Notes: generated by a model not told the origin, from the letters alone. DNA of 64,000 bases from Euryodendron excelsum (GCA_033060915.1 CM065387.1:32980001-33044000), one strand, 5' to 3'. Counted from the first letter of the stretch, positions 46,050 through 58,730 are shown. Numbers and translations are program-made.

Positions 46050-47262
46050 TGGTGCCCTAGTTTTTCACACTCGAGCGTGGAAAATACACATGGTACTCTC
46101 TCGCTAGAACTCATTCTCCTAGAAGGAAGAGTGTGACTAGGTTCAAATTAGAAAATGATTTGAATAAGGGTTTTAGGAAAAATATTTGGAGTCGCCACCT
46201 AACTTTGTTGAGGTGAGTTAGGTAACCTAAAACTAAGTGCAATCCGAAGATTAAACTTAGAATTTTTTAAAGTGATTTGAAAATTTCCTCTTGAGAGATG
46301 TTTTGGAAAATAAGGTTGCTTAGCAACCTTTGGAAAGATTTAAGCCCTTTTAGAAAAAAATGACTCTGTTTTGGTCTTCAAAACAGAAATCTATGGTCTG
46401 GAGGTTGGTTACATATAGGAAAGATGTACTACGCTATCACCCTATCTTGCCCTTACAGTACCTACATGTTTATTCACTCTTGGACTCACTTGAATCTCCA
46501 GTTACTAACTGTCCAATTATATTCACTTTCAGAATTTTGAAAAGAGATCTATGTCATCACTTTAGAGATGTGATACATAATATGTAAGTGCATGAAAACA
46601 ATTTAATTTGGAGAGAGATTTGAAAAAGAAAACTAAAATTTTGAAAGAAAGTTGTGACCGCACCCATGAAGGTTGCTTACGTAACCTGTTGATGGGACTT
46701 AGTTCAGTCATAGTTCTAACTCGAGGTCCAATTGAAAATAGACACTTTAGAGCCTTGTTTGATGTGAAAAGACACCTCATGGCCTTTGGAAAGTTTGACT
46801 TGAAACGGTTTGATTTAAACTTTGATTGGAAGATTTAAAATTGAACTTTGATTTAAAATTGACTTTGATTTAGAATCGAACTTGGAGCTATCTTTGCAAT
46901 AAAACTTGAATTTGAAATTGAACTTTTAAATAACACTTAAACTTGTCTTGAAAAGTTTGAATTGAACTTCAAAATCATCTTGACTTGAATTGGGGTTTGA
47001 AAACCATCTTGATTTAGACTTAAGACTTGGAAAAAAGTTGAAGTTTCCTAACTCAAGGCTAGGGTTGAACTAGGGCTTAGGTATCCTAAGACTTAGATAA
47101 CCTAGGGTCTAAACATGCACTTGAAAAGTTTGATTTTAGAAAGTTTTGAATTAGGAAGGTTCTATTTTAGGAAATTTTTATTTAGAATGAATGGAAAAGA
47201 TTTGATTTGATTTAAAAAATTTGTAAAGTTAGATTTAGAAATATTTGATTTGAATCAGTGTG
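46050..47262 (-). mobile_element. Tat/Ogre-like LTR fragment F (3' part)
   Basis: It begins on the plus strand with TGGTGCCCTAG and shows the same blocks as the left ends of LTRs A, B and I, including CTCTCTCGCTAGAACTCAT and TTTGGAGTCGCCACCTAAC, followed by the TTTGAAAA-rich tract. It stops near 47262, where LTR sequence of opposite orientation begins. No PBS lies to its left, so 46050 is an outer end: a 3' LTR or a solo LTR. Confidence 0.72.
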
Positions 47263-49229
47263 AGAAAAACACTCACCAACATCACAACCGTCAAAATGAC
47301 GGGAACACTTGCAAATAGGTCGACATCGAGAGTGCCAACAAACCCCTTATGTCATGGAACTGAACACGCCTCTTGGTTGTGGCACGTTTATCAGAGGACG
47401 GGATACCTTTGGAAACCAACTTGTCACACATCATCAGAGTGACGGAAACACTTAAAAATCAGGTCAACACCAGTGCCTGTTAGCCCATTTCGGTAAAAAA
47501 TGACTAAAAACACCCCAGTAGGCCCCACCGGCGTGTTTCTCGAGAAAGTATCTAAGACCTTAGAGCGGTAAGTCCACCCTTCCAGCAGGATTGTCCTAAA
47601 AGACAATCTAGCATGTTCCAGTGTCTTCCAGTCATTTTCGGATCAATTTCGAGAGCATCCGATTGAAATGACCATTTTGCCCCTAAGTATCCAATCGCCT
47701 CCGGGAACCACACCGGCTTAGGGTACGAAACCAGTTACCTTTCGAGGATGCTTTTAATAGTATTCTCAACCTTCTAGTACCTTTTTGGACCATTCCAAGT
47801 CCATTTCGGTAAACTTGATACGAAATGACCGTTTTGCCCTCAGTGGACCAGTCGCCTTTTCTTACCACACCAGTTTTGGGTGTCAAACTGGAAATCCTTT
47901 AGAGCACTATTAATAGTGTTTCCAACCTTTGAGTCTTCTCACGGTCAACCCCGGATCAATCCGGGTATTCCTCGGATCAAATGATTATTTTGTCCCTAGT
48001 GGGCCGGTCATCCTTTTCAACTACTCCAATTTTGGTTATCAAGCCAGTTACCTCTGGGACACTCTTTTAGGGGTTCCTGTCCATTCCCAGCTGAGTCTTG
48101 CTACTGAGAACCATCTGGATTATTCCCAAACTTTTCAAAGTCACTCCTAGTGAAGCTAGATAAAAAATTGCATAGTAGTCATTAGGATAGGTGCCCATAT
48201 CTTATACCTTACGTCCTAAGGGTCACAGATTTGTTTCTTACCAACTTAACAACTTTCCAAAGGGGTGGCACCACTAGTATAGGCGCCAAGCCAAAATTAG
48301 GCATGGCACCACTACAACAGGCCCTAAGGCCAATTTTAGCTGTCTATAAATATAGGCCACCCCCACTACATTCTGGGTCCAAAAAATAGCTCCAGAAACT
48401 CTACCTCTCTAAAAACAACCTCCGAGTTTTCCTAAAACCCTAATTCCTTCAAGCCATTCTCCAAACCCTAACCTTCATACACTTTGAACACCTATACACT
48501 AGGCTCCCATCACCATTAAAAATCAAGTGCTGCAAATTCAAAGTTCTCAAAGTTTAAGCAAGTTCTCCATTGAAGCATTCAACCTAATAAGAAGACAAGG
48601 TAGGGTTCTATTTACTTTTATGTAATCCCTCTCTCTCTCTTCTCCCTCCTAGTCTACCTGGATTATTCTCTATTTTAATTCCCTTCTTCTACCCGCCTCT
48701 TCTTGTGTGGTTGAAATAAGGGATCTCCCAATTCATGCCTAGGAAGGCCTTGGAAGAAATCACTGTGTCAGGGACTTTTTTTGAGTTCAACCTAAGACGT
48801 TGTGGGTCTGACCTCCCTTGATTATGTGGTGAAACCTAGCCTTGTATGTTCACATCCCTATCGCATTGTGATTGTTATGTTCATGCATTGCATTCAATAT
48901 TGCGTTCAAAAGCTTTCTTTAAAACTTGCATCTAGAAAAACTGTTTTCAAAGCCTTATCCCTAAGCTGAGCCATTCCATGATTGGAGTTGTTTTAGAAAA
49001 GTGTTACATTCAATGAGACCCATATTAGGGTTTCAAACCCTATTTGTTTTCAAAACTACAACCCTAAGATGATTCTAGCTATTCATGATTTGGGTTGTTT
49101 TAGGAAAGTATTATATTCAATAAGACCATCAAGGACCATATTAGGGTTTCAAACCCTAGTTTTTTTCAAAATCACAACCCTAGAAGGGATTTAGTCTTCT
49201 CATGATTAGAATCGTTTTAAAAAAGTGAG
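47263..49229 (+). mobile_element. Tat/Ogre-like LTR fragment H, truncated at its 5' side
   Basis: It aligns with LTR J from about 62393 onward: the GACGGGAACACTTGCAAATA block, then AGGTCGACATCGAG, U3 modules near 47503, 47668, 47823 and 47980, a dyad cassette and TATA box near 48.3 kb, and a U5 block CCTTGATTATGTGGTGAAAC at about 48817. About 570 bp of its sense start is missing at the inverted junction with F. It is interrupted at 49230 by the 3' LTR of element I and would resume beyond the window. Confidence 0.78.
48345..48352 (+). promoter_or_regulatory. LTR H TATA box
   Basis: TATAAATA preceded by AGCTGTC and followed by TAGGCCACC. A GTGGCACCACTAG / GGCGCC / GGCACCACTACAACAGG dyad cluster lies at 48262-48330, as in the other copies. 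Confidence 0.7.
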
Positions 49230-52200
49230 TGTTTCGCCTCGATTTCTGCCATAGGGTCCCTGTGGGAGGCTTCCGGGGGAAAAGGACTCGGTGCTCTCTT
49301 TTAGAACTCGCCCTCCTAGAAGGGTGGGTGTGATGGGGTTTGAATTTTGAAATGGAATTGATTAGGGCTTTTTGAAAAGGTATTTGGAGTCACCACCTAA
49401 CATATTTAAAGATGTGCTAGGTCATCTACACTAAGTAAAATCCGAGGGTTCAACTTAGATTTTGAAAAGTGTTTTTAAAAAATGTCCTTATGAGATAGAT
49501 TTAGAAGGTAGGGTTGTTTGACAACCCTAAAAATGTTTTAAAGTCCCTTTGAATATTGACTCTGATTTTGGTCTTTGAAACCGAAATTCTTAGGTTCAGG
49601 GGTTGGTTACGTGCAGAGAAGATGTCCTAAGACTATCACCCTACCCTGCCCTTGCGGTACTTATATGTCTATTCACCTTTTACTCATCTAATTACGACTC
49701 ACCGGTTACTTATGTTTAATGCTATCTACTTAGAAAACATTTGAAAACAAAGTTTGAAAAAGAATTTGAAAAGATGGAATTGAGTTGGAAAAATAGTTAT
49801 TACCGCACGCCATGAAGGGTTGCCTATGTACCTCCTTAAAGAGAATCAGGTCAGTCGTAATTCGGACAAGAATTTGATTGAAAGAGTTGGAATTTTGAAA
49901 TAGGTTTCTATTCCTAGAAAGTTTCTATTTTTAAAAAGTTTCCTTTTTAGGAAAGTTTAAGTTTGAAAATGTTTCCTTTTCAGGAAAGTTTGACTTTGAA
50001 AGATTTCCTTTTTATAAAGATTGGACTTTGAAAATGTTTCCTTTTCAGGAAGATTTGATTTAATTTTGAAATGTTTCCTTTTCAGAAAGATTTGATTTGA
50101 TTTGAAAAGATTGATATTTAATTTGAAGATTTTGGATTTGATTTGAAAAGATAAGGTTTGAAAAAGATTTGATTTGAGAATTTTGAAAAGATTTTATTTC
50201 CTTTTTGAAAAAAGATTTGTTTCCTTTTAGAGACAGATTTGATTTGTTTCTTTTCGGAAAGATTTGAAAAGATTTGGAAGATTTGAAAGGGTTTGAAAAG
50301 ATTTTGAAAGTCTTTGGAAGATTTGGAGAAGTTTTATTTCCTTTTTGAAAAAGATTTGATTTGCTTGAAAAAGGTAAGTTTGGATTGTTTCCAAAAATGG
50401 GAGGAGTTGATTTAGGGTTTAAATTTGGAAGGTTTGAAAAAGGAGTGATTTGAGGGATTTGAAATGGAAGGTTTTGATTTGATTAATTTTAAAAAAGAAA
50501 GTTTGAAAGGGAAAGGTTTGATTGATTTAAAAATTGAGGATTTTGAGGGTTTAAAAAAGGTATGCTTTTGGTTTGAAAAAGGAAGGTTTCTAAAGTCGGC
50601 AAAAACAATATTTTCCTAGGATTCGACTTTTAGGGTTTAACAAATGCCAATTTTGTAAATGGTTCAAAAATCGAGTCTTTTGAAAACATGTTTTAGGACC
50701 CGAAACCTAAACTTGGATTTTCGACAACCAAATGAATATCGTACTTTCCTTAAAGCCATTCTAGCCATCAGAAGGCAAGAATCACTTTAGGCTTGTGACT
50801 TGAAAAAACAACAAAGGCACGAGGCAAAAAATGTAGACCTTTTCGGGTAATTTTGAATGTCACACATTTCTAAAAACAACCCTAATCATGAAACAACTAG
50901 GATCATTTCGGGATTGTATTTTTGAACAGACACAAATATAAGTTAACGGAAGCCATTTCAAGTGTTACATTTTTCTAGGGAAACCCTAACCATGAAAGGG
51001 TTATAAGGGCAAGAAAAAAGGCTGGATACGGGGCTTGTTGGGTGCTGGTCAATTTGTAACCACTTTTGACAGCCTGGGGGGTTGGTGTGCACCTCTAGGA
51101 GTGGCTCAAGGCTAAAAATTGGTCATGCTTCACTCGAAGTGGAGAAAGAAGGTTCTGGTTTGGAAAGGAAAGTGCCGAACGGCAGGGCCCAGTCAGAAAT
51201 GGAAGGGGATACTCTAGAAAGTGTTCCGGAGCCGGTTTGATTCCCACAACCGGTGTGGTTGAAAAGAGTTTCGAATGGCGATCACCTCATCCTGAGAGCT
51301 CCAGGGTTGACCAAGATTAACCAAGGTTGACCTGAGTTGACCAGAGTTGACTAGGGTTGACTAGGGTTGACTGGGGGTTGCCGGTTTGATACCTAAAGCC
51401 AGTGTGGCTTCTTAGGGTGTTTTGGATACCTAGGGGCAAAATGGGCATTTTGACTAGGGAACCTCCGGGAAAGGACCGGGGTTGACTGGATGGCACTGGA
51501 TATGCCGAACCATCTAAGGATGGCCTTGGAAGGTGGTCTTACCATTCTAAGGACTTGTTACTTTCTTGAAGAACGTGTCGGGCTCGTTAGGGGCAAAATG
51601 GTCATTTTTCACTGGGACGGGCTAGTAAGCGTCCATGTTGACCGGTCTAGATCTGGTCTAGACTTTTGTCCAAGGAATTGGTACTTTCTCAATCGACAGG
51701 TTTGAAAGGGCCTTACTGCCTTGAGGGATAAATTTTCTCGATGGTCGTGCTAGACTTGGGCGGTCTTCCGTTCTTTAAGGGTTTATGCTTTCTCAAAGAA
51801 CATACCGGACTTGGACGGTCTTTCATTCTTGAGAGGTTTGTGCTTTCTCAAAGAACATGCCAGATTAGCGGACATTCTACATTGGCGGACTAGCTGGCGC
51901 TAGAAGTGAACCGTTCATTCATGTCCGGGACTTAGGTACTTTCTGGAAATGAGTGTGAAAGGGGCTTTACCGATCCGGAGAATAAACTTTCTCGGTGATC
52001 GTGCAGTATTGGGTTAAATGGTCCTACCGTCAATGAGAGATCAACTTTCTCAAATGACGAGAAAATTGGGTTTGACTTTAAATTTGAATGAACTTATCGT
52101 CTTATGGAAGACGTGCCAGGTTGAATTGGATCGACTAATGCATTAGGGGCATTCTGTTTATTTTGCCTTTATTGGTCCCAGCGGGCCTGTGAAGTAGTTG

Positions 52201-52313
52201 ACTGATTGGACTAGATCTGGAAAGCCGGTTTGGGCTTAAATGTGCTTGTGTTGGCTTGTAGGTGCTTTCTGTCGGGTCGGAGATCGCCGAGTGGCCAAAA
52301 TGGGATGCTGATA
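49230..52313 (-). mobile_element. 3' LTR of gypsy element I (3.08 kb, promoter segment deleted)
   Basis: It begins on the plus strand with TGTTTCGCCTCG and ends with GGGATGCTGATA, the decayed equivalent of GGTGCTTACA. It pairs with the 5' LTR at 58751-61821 across shared blocks such as GGACTCGGTGCTCTCTTTTA and GGCTTGTTGGGTGCTGG. Relative to that copy it lacks about 680 bp at 51000, which contain the TATA box and dyad cassette. The left flank is GTGAG (49225-49229). Confidence 0.83.
49895..50110. repeat. Hairpin-forming minisatellite in the 3' LTR of I
   Basis: Units of about 45 bp carry TTTCCTTTTCAGGAAAGTTT or a variant. Each TTTCC...GGAAA core is a small inverted repeat. The same array sits in the 5' LTR at about 59405-59600. 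Confidence 0.72.
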
Positions 52314-52344
52314 GCTACCCTGCTTTTTCTGTCTTTGCTTGTCG
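52314..52344 (-). other. Polypurine-tract-like segment of element I
   Basis: Minus strand, just before the 3' LTR: AAAGACAGAAAAAGCAGGG, then TAGC and the LTR start. Position and purine bias fit a plus-strand primer. Confidence 0.42.
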
Positions 52345-52439
52345 GAGATAGAAAATGATAAAGTAAGGACCCACCCTTTTTAGGTCGCGAGGCGATCAGA
52401 GGGACCGGAGTTGATGAACTTGGAAACTGGTTTTTAAAG

Positions 52440-53330
52440 TTGAAGATGATTTTTGAAATGACTTTTTTGGACAAAAAGTATGGAAAAACTTTGAAGCGTT
52501 TTGAAATGGGGTTTTTGAAGGGAAAGCTTGGGAAACCAGACATTTGAATTGGATAGAAACTTTTTAAAGAGAAGTTTTTTAAAAATCCAGGAAATTGATT
52601 CGAAATGGGGCTTTTGAAGGAAGAAGCCCGGGAAACTGAGATTTTTTGATTTTGAACCTTTTTGGAGAAAAAGCTTTAGAAAACTTTTTGAAATAGGTCT
52701 GAAACGGGACTTTTGAAGGGGAAAACCTAAGAAATCGGGGTTTAGAAACTTTGACTTTTTGCGCAAAAGTTTAGAAAACCTTTGAAACATGGCTTTTGAA
52801 GGGGAAAGCCTGGGAAACCTTAACAAGCACATTTTTGAAGGAAAAAGTTAGAAAACTTAGACTTGAACTTTTTTTTCTTTTGCAAGGGGAGAAAGTCTAG
52901 GAAACCCCTTCATTTGATGGGAGATAAAAACTTTTGGAGGAAAAAGTTTTAAGAAACCGATAGGATTGATTTTGAATTTAAAACTTTTGAGCAAAGAGTT
53001 TGGGAAACCGATAGGATTGGTTTTGAACAAAAAATTTTTTAGGAAAAAGTTTGTAACTGGAATTTGATTTTTTGAGATAAAATTTTGAAGGATACAGTTT
53101 GAAACCAAGATTTGAATTTTTTTGATATAGGATTTGAAATTTTTGAAGTAAACTTTTGAAGGAAAAAGTTTGAAACTGGAAACTTTTGGAGGATGAAAGT
53201 TAAAACCCAAACTTTTTGAGATTATAAGTTTAGAAAACCAGGAATGATTTTGAAACCAACTTTTGAGGACAAACCTTTGAAATTGATTTTGAATTTTAAA
53301 ACTTTTAAGGAAAAGTATAAGAAACCTAGA
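52440..53330. repeat. Degenerate tandem repeats in the 3' untranslated part of element I
   Basis: Loose repetitions of CTTTTGAAGGGGAAAGCCTG, GGAAACC and AAACTTTTGAGG-type blocks, roughly 50-60 bp apart. Tat/Ogre elements are known to carry variable tandem repeats in this position. The Phe/Lys-rich minus frames across it are by-products. Confidence 0.68.
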
Positions 53331-53443
53331 AAATTATTTCAAAAATGTTTTTAAAGGGCCCATTTTTTTTTAATTTTTTATACATACCTCTTACCTATCA
53401 ATGAACCTTTATCGGGTCTCTTTCTTCTTATCTTATCTTCAGG

Positions 53444-56010
53444 ATGGCTGACAAGGGGAATGATGATTTAGTCAATAGGTGATGGCTGAGCTGATGACGA
53501 CGAAAGCTGCTTTTGGCCAAGGATAAGACTAGCTTTGCTGTCATTCGAGTTGATGGAGATGACCGTACACTCGGGTAATCGTACTGGGAATCTGCTAAGC
53601 CAAATTTTGTTAAGGTGGAGTGTGAGCAACTACAGAGTTGGCTTGGAGTGGATGGAACTGCAGAGCGAGCTATTTCTTCTTATCCTCCTTGCTCTCTTGA
53701 TTGAATTTCACTTTTTGCTTTCAGGAGGCCTTTGAGAGGCTAGTAGTTTCTGAGTATTATTTTTGAAATTCTTTGGGTTGTTGGCTAGGAAAGGGCCCAT
53801 GTGAGGCTTCTTAGGAAGGATTCCCCAAATAAGGTTGCTGGAAATGAGCTAAACTTAAGGAGCCATGGGAGGTTGTTCTTTGTTTTTAGTTCTTCTGTGT
53901 TGGCTTGACTGTTGAGTTTTTATTTTGGCAGGCAAGATAAGATTCTTGTTGATGTGTCTCTGGAAGGATTTTGCTTTTCTGAGAGTCTTAAGCTGGTTTA
54001 TGAAGGGGGTGAAGTCTCTTTTGATGGGTTCTTTATTTGATTAGGATGGTGGGTCGTTGCCTTAGTCTTCATGGCTTGGAAAGGGTTGAATTAGGACAGA
54101 TTAGGAGGTCAAGGGTGGGACATTGCCCCATTCTCTGTTTCTTATTAGCTATAGATAGCAGCCCAGGCTGTGTGCCGTTTCTCTTTTATTCTCTTCTCTT
54201 TTCAAGGCCTACATGGCTTGAGAATTCCACCTAATTGAATTGTTTTTCTTGAGCCAGTCACCTATGAATTTTGACTTGGATGAGGAGCCCGCCTCTTCCC
54301 ATGCTTTTATTTCTCGAGGCCTTTTCTTTGATGAATGCATGGGTTTATGGAGGATGGGAAATGATGTATGCCCTAGTTGGTTGTGACTTGGCTAGCAAGA
54401 TGATGGATCTTGTTGCGGTGTCGAAATATTGTATTTTGGAGACACCTTCAGAACTTGGGTAAGCTTCGGGAGATGCTCCTTGAACTTGTACCTATCTTAG
54501 AATCTCATTAGCAAATATCATGATATAACAGAGCAATCTTAATGAATGACTTATGACATTCATCCTTATCATTTTGCCATGCTTAGTTTAGAAATCTGTT
54601 ACCAATGCAGCTTTTCCACATGTTGGCATCCCTTGACCCATTTGTTGAGGCATGAGACTTTGTTGCTTCGTTGAGGCCGTCTTGGATTGCTAATCAGGAG
54701 AATTGACTCTTTTCTTTTCTTTTTTTCCTTTATTTTTCTCTCATTTAAGCCATTTTTGCCACATATGCCCTCGCGGGTTTTCACAGATGCCGGCTCTACC
54801 ATTGTTGCACACAGTGCCCGTTTTTGGATTTTCACTGCGTCGGTAGTTTTATATCTTGCCATGACCCTACTCTCTTACCCATAGCACCCGGAGGGTTTTC
54901 ACTATATCCTCAGGCCATGCCTTTTCTTGTGGTTTCTCTCGTTAATGCCGATGAAGATGATTCTTTGCCTATTGTTGACTGAAGTTGTTACTTTGGTTGA
55001 AGATTGTTAATATTGCTTTTGACAGGGGTGCATTGAAACACTTGTTGTCTTCTTAGAACTCCTTCTGCTAGATAGAGCACTTTCCAATGTAACCATCTTA
55101 CTTTGAAGAGCAATGACAACAATGACTAATTTGAATGGTCTTTTTTAGACTGTAACGTGAGCTAGGTTCAGGTTTTTTAAAGAATAGGATAGAAGTCTCA
55201 AACCTATCATTCTGCTCGGCTTTGATTCTTGTGATCACATTTAACAGTTTCATCCATTTCCTACCCTTTGCTTTTATGACTAATGCTGAGGTCGCTTATT
55301 TGATGACTTTGACCTTAGCATTGCTAGATTTTCCCTATTCCTTTTCTCCCACTTACCTGGCAGAAAACTACCAGACTCTTCCTATTTGTTTCTTATCACT
55401 TACCTGGCAAAAATGACATTGCTAAAGTTATTCCTTTTTTTTTCTTGCTCCTATGGTTTGGCTTTCGACCCATTATGGGTGGTGATCAGGCTGGTTATGT
55501 GACCTGGTCAATGGGGTTTTGCAAGGGTTCTGTTTAACTATATGGTAGAGGAATTGATAGTCTCTCTTTATTTTGATCATTGTCATCATTGCTCTATCAA
55601 AGTTTCTAATTATACAGAGTAGTGCTTTATCAAGCTTGAGTTGATAGGTGCTGGGAAAACTTCCCTGTCCGTCTCTGCCAAGATCAATGACTTTGAGTCT
55701 TCATTATTGGGAGTGAACTCTGCTTCTAGCTTCCTGCCAAGCTGGAGATGTCTTTTTGGTGACAAAGTCTCCTGCCGAGGTTTGATTTTTTCTACTGAAG
55801 GATCTGGAGATGCAACTTTGGTCGTATCGGGCATGTTGTTCTCTAAGAGGCAAGGCTGCTCTTACCGCTTCGGTGGTTTGAGTTTCTCTAAGGATTTGGA
55901 GAGAGGGGGTTTCTTCTTTAACCAGTAGAACTGCCTTATTACAGCAGATTAATGAGGGTTGTGTTGCTTTAGTTGAGACTCTGACTAAGACTTTATGAAA
56001 GGGTAGCTAC
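53444..56010 (+). pseudogene. Antisense reading frame of element I (aORF-like), decayed, probably multi-exon
   Basis: On the strand opposite to the element, coherent protein segments follow one another. ATG 53444 gives MADKGNDDLVNR. Then come DKTSFAVIRVDGDDRTLG and ESAKPNFVKVECEQLQSWLG, ending CSLD near 53700. After AG acceptor-like sites there are EAFERLVVSEYYF (53725), DKILVDVSLEGFCFSESLKL plus VYEGGEVSFDGFF (53935-54040), and LDEEPASSHAFISRGLFFDE (about 54280). Much further on comes SSLTSRTALLQQINEGCVAL plus VETLTKTL (about 55912-55997). Stops and frameshifts lie between. Several Tat-lineage elements carry an additional antisense ORF between pol and the 3' LTR, and this location fits. I cannot assign a domain or function. 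The right limit and exon count are guesses. Confidence 0.5.
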
Positions 56011-56518
56011 TCGTGCCAACCTTTATGATCTTCTTAACATTTGTATTCTGCTGACTCAATGGCCTCCTTTGTTTGTAGATGGTTGGATACTGAGCTGTTG
56101 TGATTGATTTTAAAGTTCTGCTATCATGTGTTGTTTTAGGTTGCTGGCGCTATCTGTGACAATCTGTAGAGGACGACTGGGGAGTCTTTAAGGTCAAAAG
56201 ATGCCAGTTTTCAGGATACCCTGCTATTTTTATTTTTCTAGAATAAATATTTTAGCATGGCATAGAATGCATTTCATGATCAAGAGTCCTCTATTTCAAC
56301 TTAGCTTGTTATACACTTGATATTTACATGACACTTAGACAAGCGAAAATCAAGGGTTCCTCCCATATGCTTTACTAAGGCCTTCAGGGTCTAAGAATTT
56401 GATGGATGGTCCAGTTGGCCAACGTCTTATCCGATGCTACTAGATTGGTGAGATCTTGAGGAGAGTGAGCTGGTAGAAGATGAGGCATGGATTTTCAGTT
56501 GATGATTCGGGATGGAAT

Positions 56519-56521
<3 letters not shown>

Positions 56522-56557
<36 letters not shown>
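56522..56557. repeat. Poly-T run of 36
   Basis: An uninterrupted T homopolymer by direct count, in the interior of element I. It could be the poly-A tail of a minus-strand retroposon, but no retroposon body is recognised beside it. Confidence 0.95.
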
Positions 56558-56939
56558 CAGGAGGACCACCTTATAGTTGTGCCCCTAGTCCCTTCTCAAG
56601 TTGGTACCTTCTGCTGCTGAGTTAGTTGGTGACCATTTTCCTAACTATCAGGTTACTGGAGGGTTTTGTCATGTTGATGCATGGATGGTGATTGTCATGA
56701 CATGGTGTGGAGGTTGTTGCTTGACAGGTAACACTTTGTTGATGAGCGGTTAATTCCTTTTGCTCTTCAATGGGCTCATCCTTACAAGAGTTATGGATTG
56801 GGTGGGACTACGGAGGGATTACATAGCTTTGGCTGTGCTCTTGGGCCTAGAAAAAGAAAAAGGAAATCAAATGGAATTAGCATGTGGAGTTGAAGACCTT
56901 ATACAATGCATGTCCTATGGAGGTCCCTTCTTCGCGGGA

Positions 56940-58100
56940 ATTTAGGTATGATGCTGAGTCCATTTTGGAGGTGGGGTGCTGCCCTTATATGCAATACAAT
57001 ACTTCTTTGGCATGAGCCGGTCGATACTTCTTTGATTGGGCAATCTCGTGTCTATGGATAGAGAGAGATTTAGTCCTCTCTGGAGCTATGGTTCTATACA
57101 TGCCATGAATCCTTTAGGATTAGAAAACCCTTAAAAGCTTTGGTAAGTTTGATTAACATGAGATGAGATTGTCCCTTTCTCTCTATTGTTGATTGAATGC
57201 ATGAGAAGGCAATGCTTTGAGTTTCCTGGAACTTGTGCCTTTAGAATGGATATTAATGCGCGCGCATGATAGTAGTGAATATGTGCACAATATAATGATA
57301 ATAGATAAGCAGTTTGGGAAATCCCCTTTTCTGTCATTGTTTCATCTTTGGTTTTCTTGGTACTTGAGAGATGAGGGGGAGGACAGATGACACGAAACAA
57401 ATGAGAAATTAGTGCATTGGTTTGAAAGTTTGTATGCAATGTATGCCTTAAGGGTGCCTCTGCTTTGAGAGGGGGACTAAACATGCTGTGTTTACTCACT
57501 TTTGAAGATAGGGGATTGCCGCTATATGCAATACCATACATGTGCCCGCAACACACATTCATTCACATAACCATTCATTTAATGAAAGTAGAAAGGGCGA
57601 TTTTATTTTTTTGGCATAGAAAGCTAAAATTACATAGATTAGGGGAAGGGAACATTTTCCATGGGACTTTCCACCTATCTACCTAAACTACTTTTTGAGT
57701 CTTCAGTTTTGCCTTATTGATATCAAGAGATCATTGAATGACCTTGTCTCAAGATTGCCCCTTGTCTTATGGCAACCTCATCTCCATGAGTGAGAGGGAT
57801 TGGGGCCCCTCTTATGAAATGATTCTTGGATGCATGCCATGATCCTTAGGGTTTGGAACCCTTTGGAATTTGGTAGGCTTATGATTTGAGATTGGCTCGT
57901 GGGCTATTCTCTTTAGGGTTGATCATATGCATGGAGTGAAAGTGGCTTAAGTTACTTTGGAACTCTTGCCTTGGGATAATTACATATGTGTGAGCAGTTT
58001 AATGACATGAATGATAAGATATTAATAGCAAAACATTCATGTACGTAAGTATAATAACAATAAAAGTAAGAAAATTGAAAAGCGGTTGCTCTTTCCTTCT
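56940..58100 (-). repeat. Duplicated leader segment of element I
   Basis: Two diverged copies of one leader block lie head to tail, roughly 56940-57440 and 57440-58100. Matched pairs are CTTATATGCAATACAATAC (56982) with CTATATGCAATACCATAC (57521), and TGCCATGAATCCTTTAGG (57100) with TGCCATGATCCTTAGGG (57834). The leader of element A has one copy (21300-21860). Confidence 0.62.
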
Positions 58101-58730
58101 TGGTTTTGAAAAAAACACGTGCTTTAAATCGGGCAGAGGTTCGGCTATGCATGGGTGATACTTCCAAAAAAGCTCGGCTCCCAGATCTTCAAACCTAGGT
58201 CCACTCCCTGAGGTGGTGCCATTATAGGTTGGTGATCCGAGCGGGGGAACTATCTAAAGACCGTTGGTTAGGTGACACATCTGCATACCACCAACAGTCA
58301 ATGTACTGTTCCCCCTTCTAACTAGAAAGTAGTAACCAGGGTTAATATTTTATGAAGATGCACATGCAAGTGTGTGTGTGATTTTAGAAATTAGAGGAAA
58401 GATCTTAACAACTCCCATACATCCTGTCATACATAGCATACATGGTAGTTTATGAACATAAATTAAAATGTAAACAAGGGTCCACCTATAAAACAAATGC
58501 ACAAAGTTAGTACTTTTTGAGGAACTCAAATGCAAAATAAAGTATGATGTATGAACAATGCAAGAGCATGTCATGAATGCAATGTTTGACTTTTCACAAA
58601 ACAAAGACTATTTTGAGAAATTCAGAATTTTGAAAAGTTTAGAAAGTGGATATAATTAAATAAGGTAACCGGTGAGCCTAAGGTGAATGAAGGGTGATTA
58701 GACATGACATAAGCCTAACTCTCTAATTGT

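Noticed and set aside
52211..53210. Minus-strand frames rich in Phe, Lys and Ser (about 110-130 codons)
   Set aside because: They follow degenerate tandem repeats in the 3' untranslated part of element I and have no domain.
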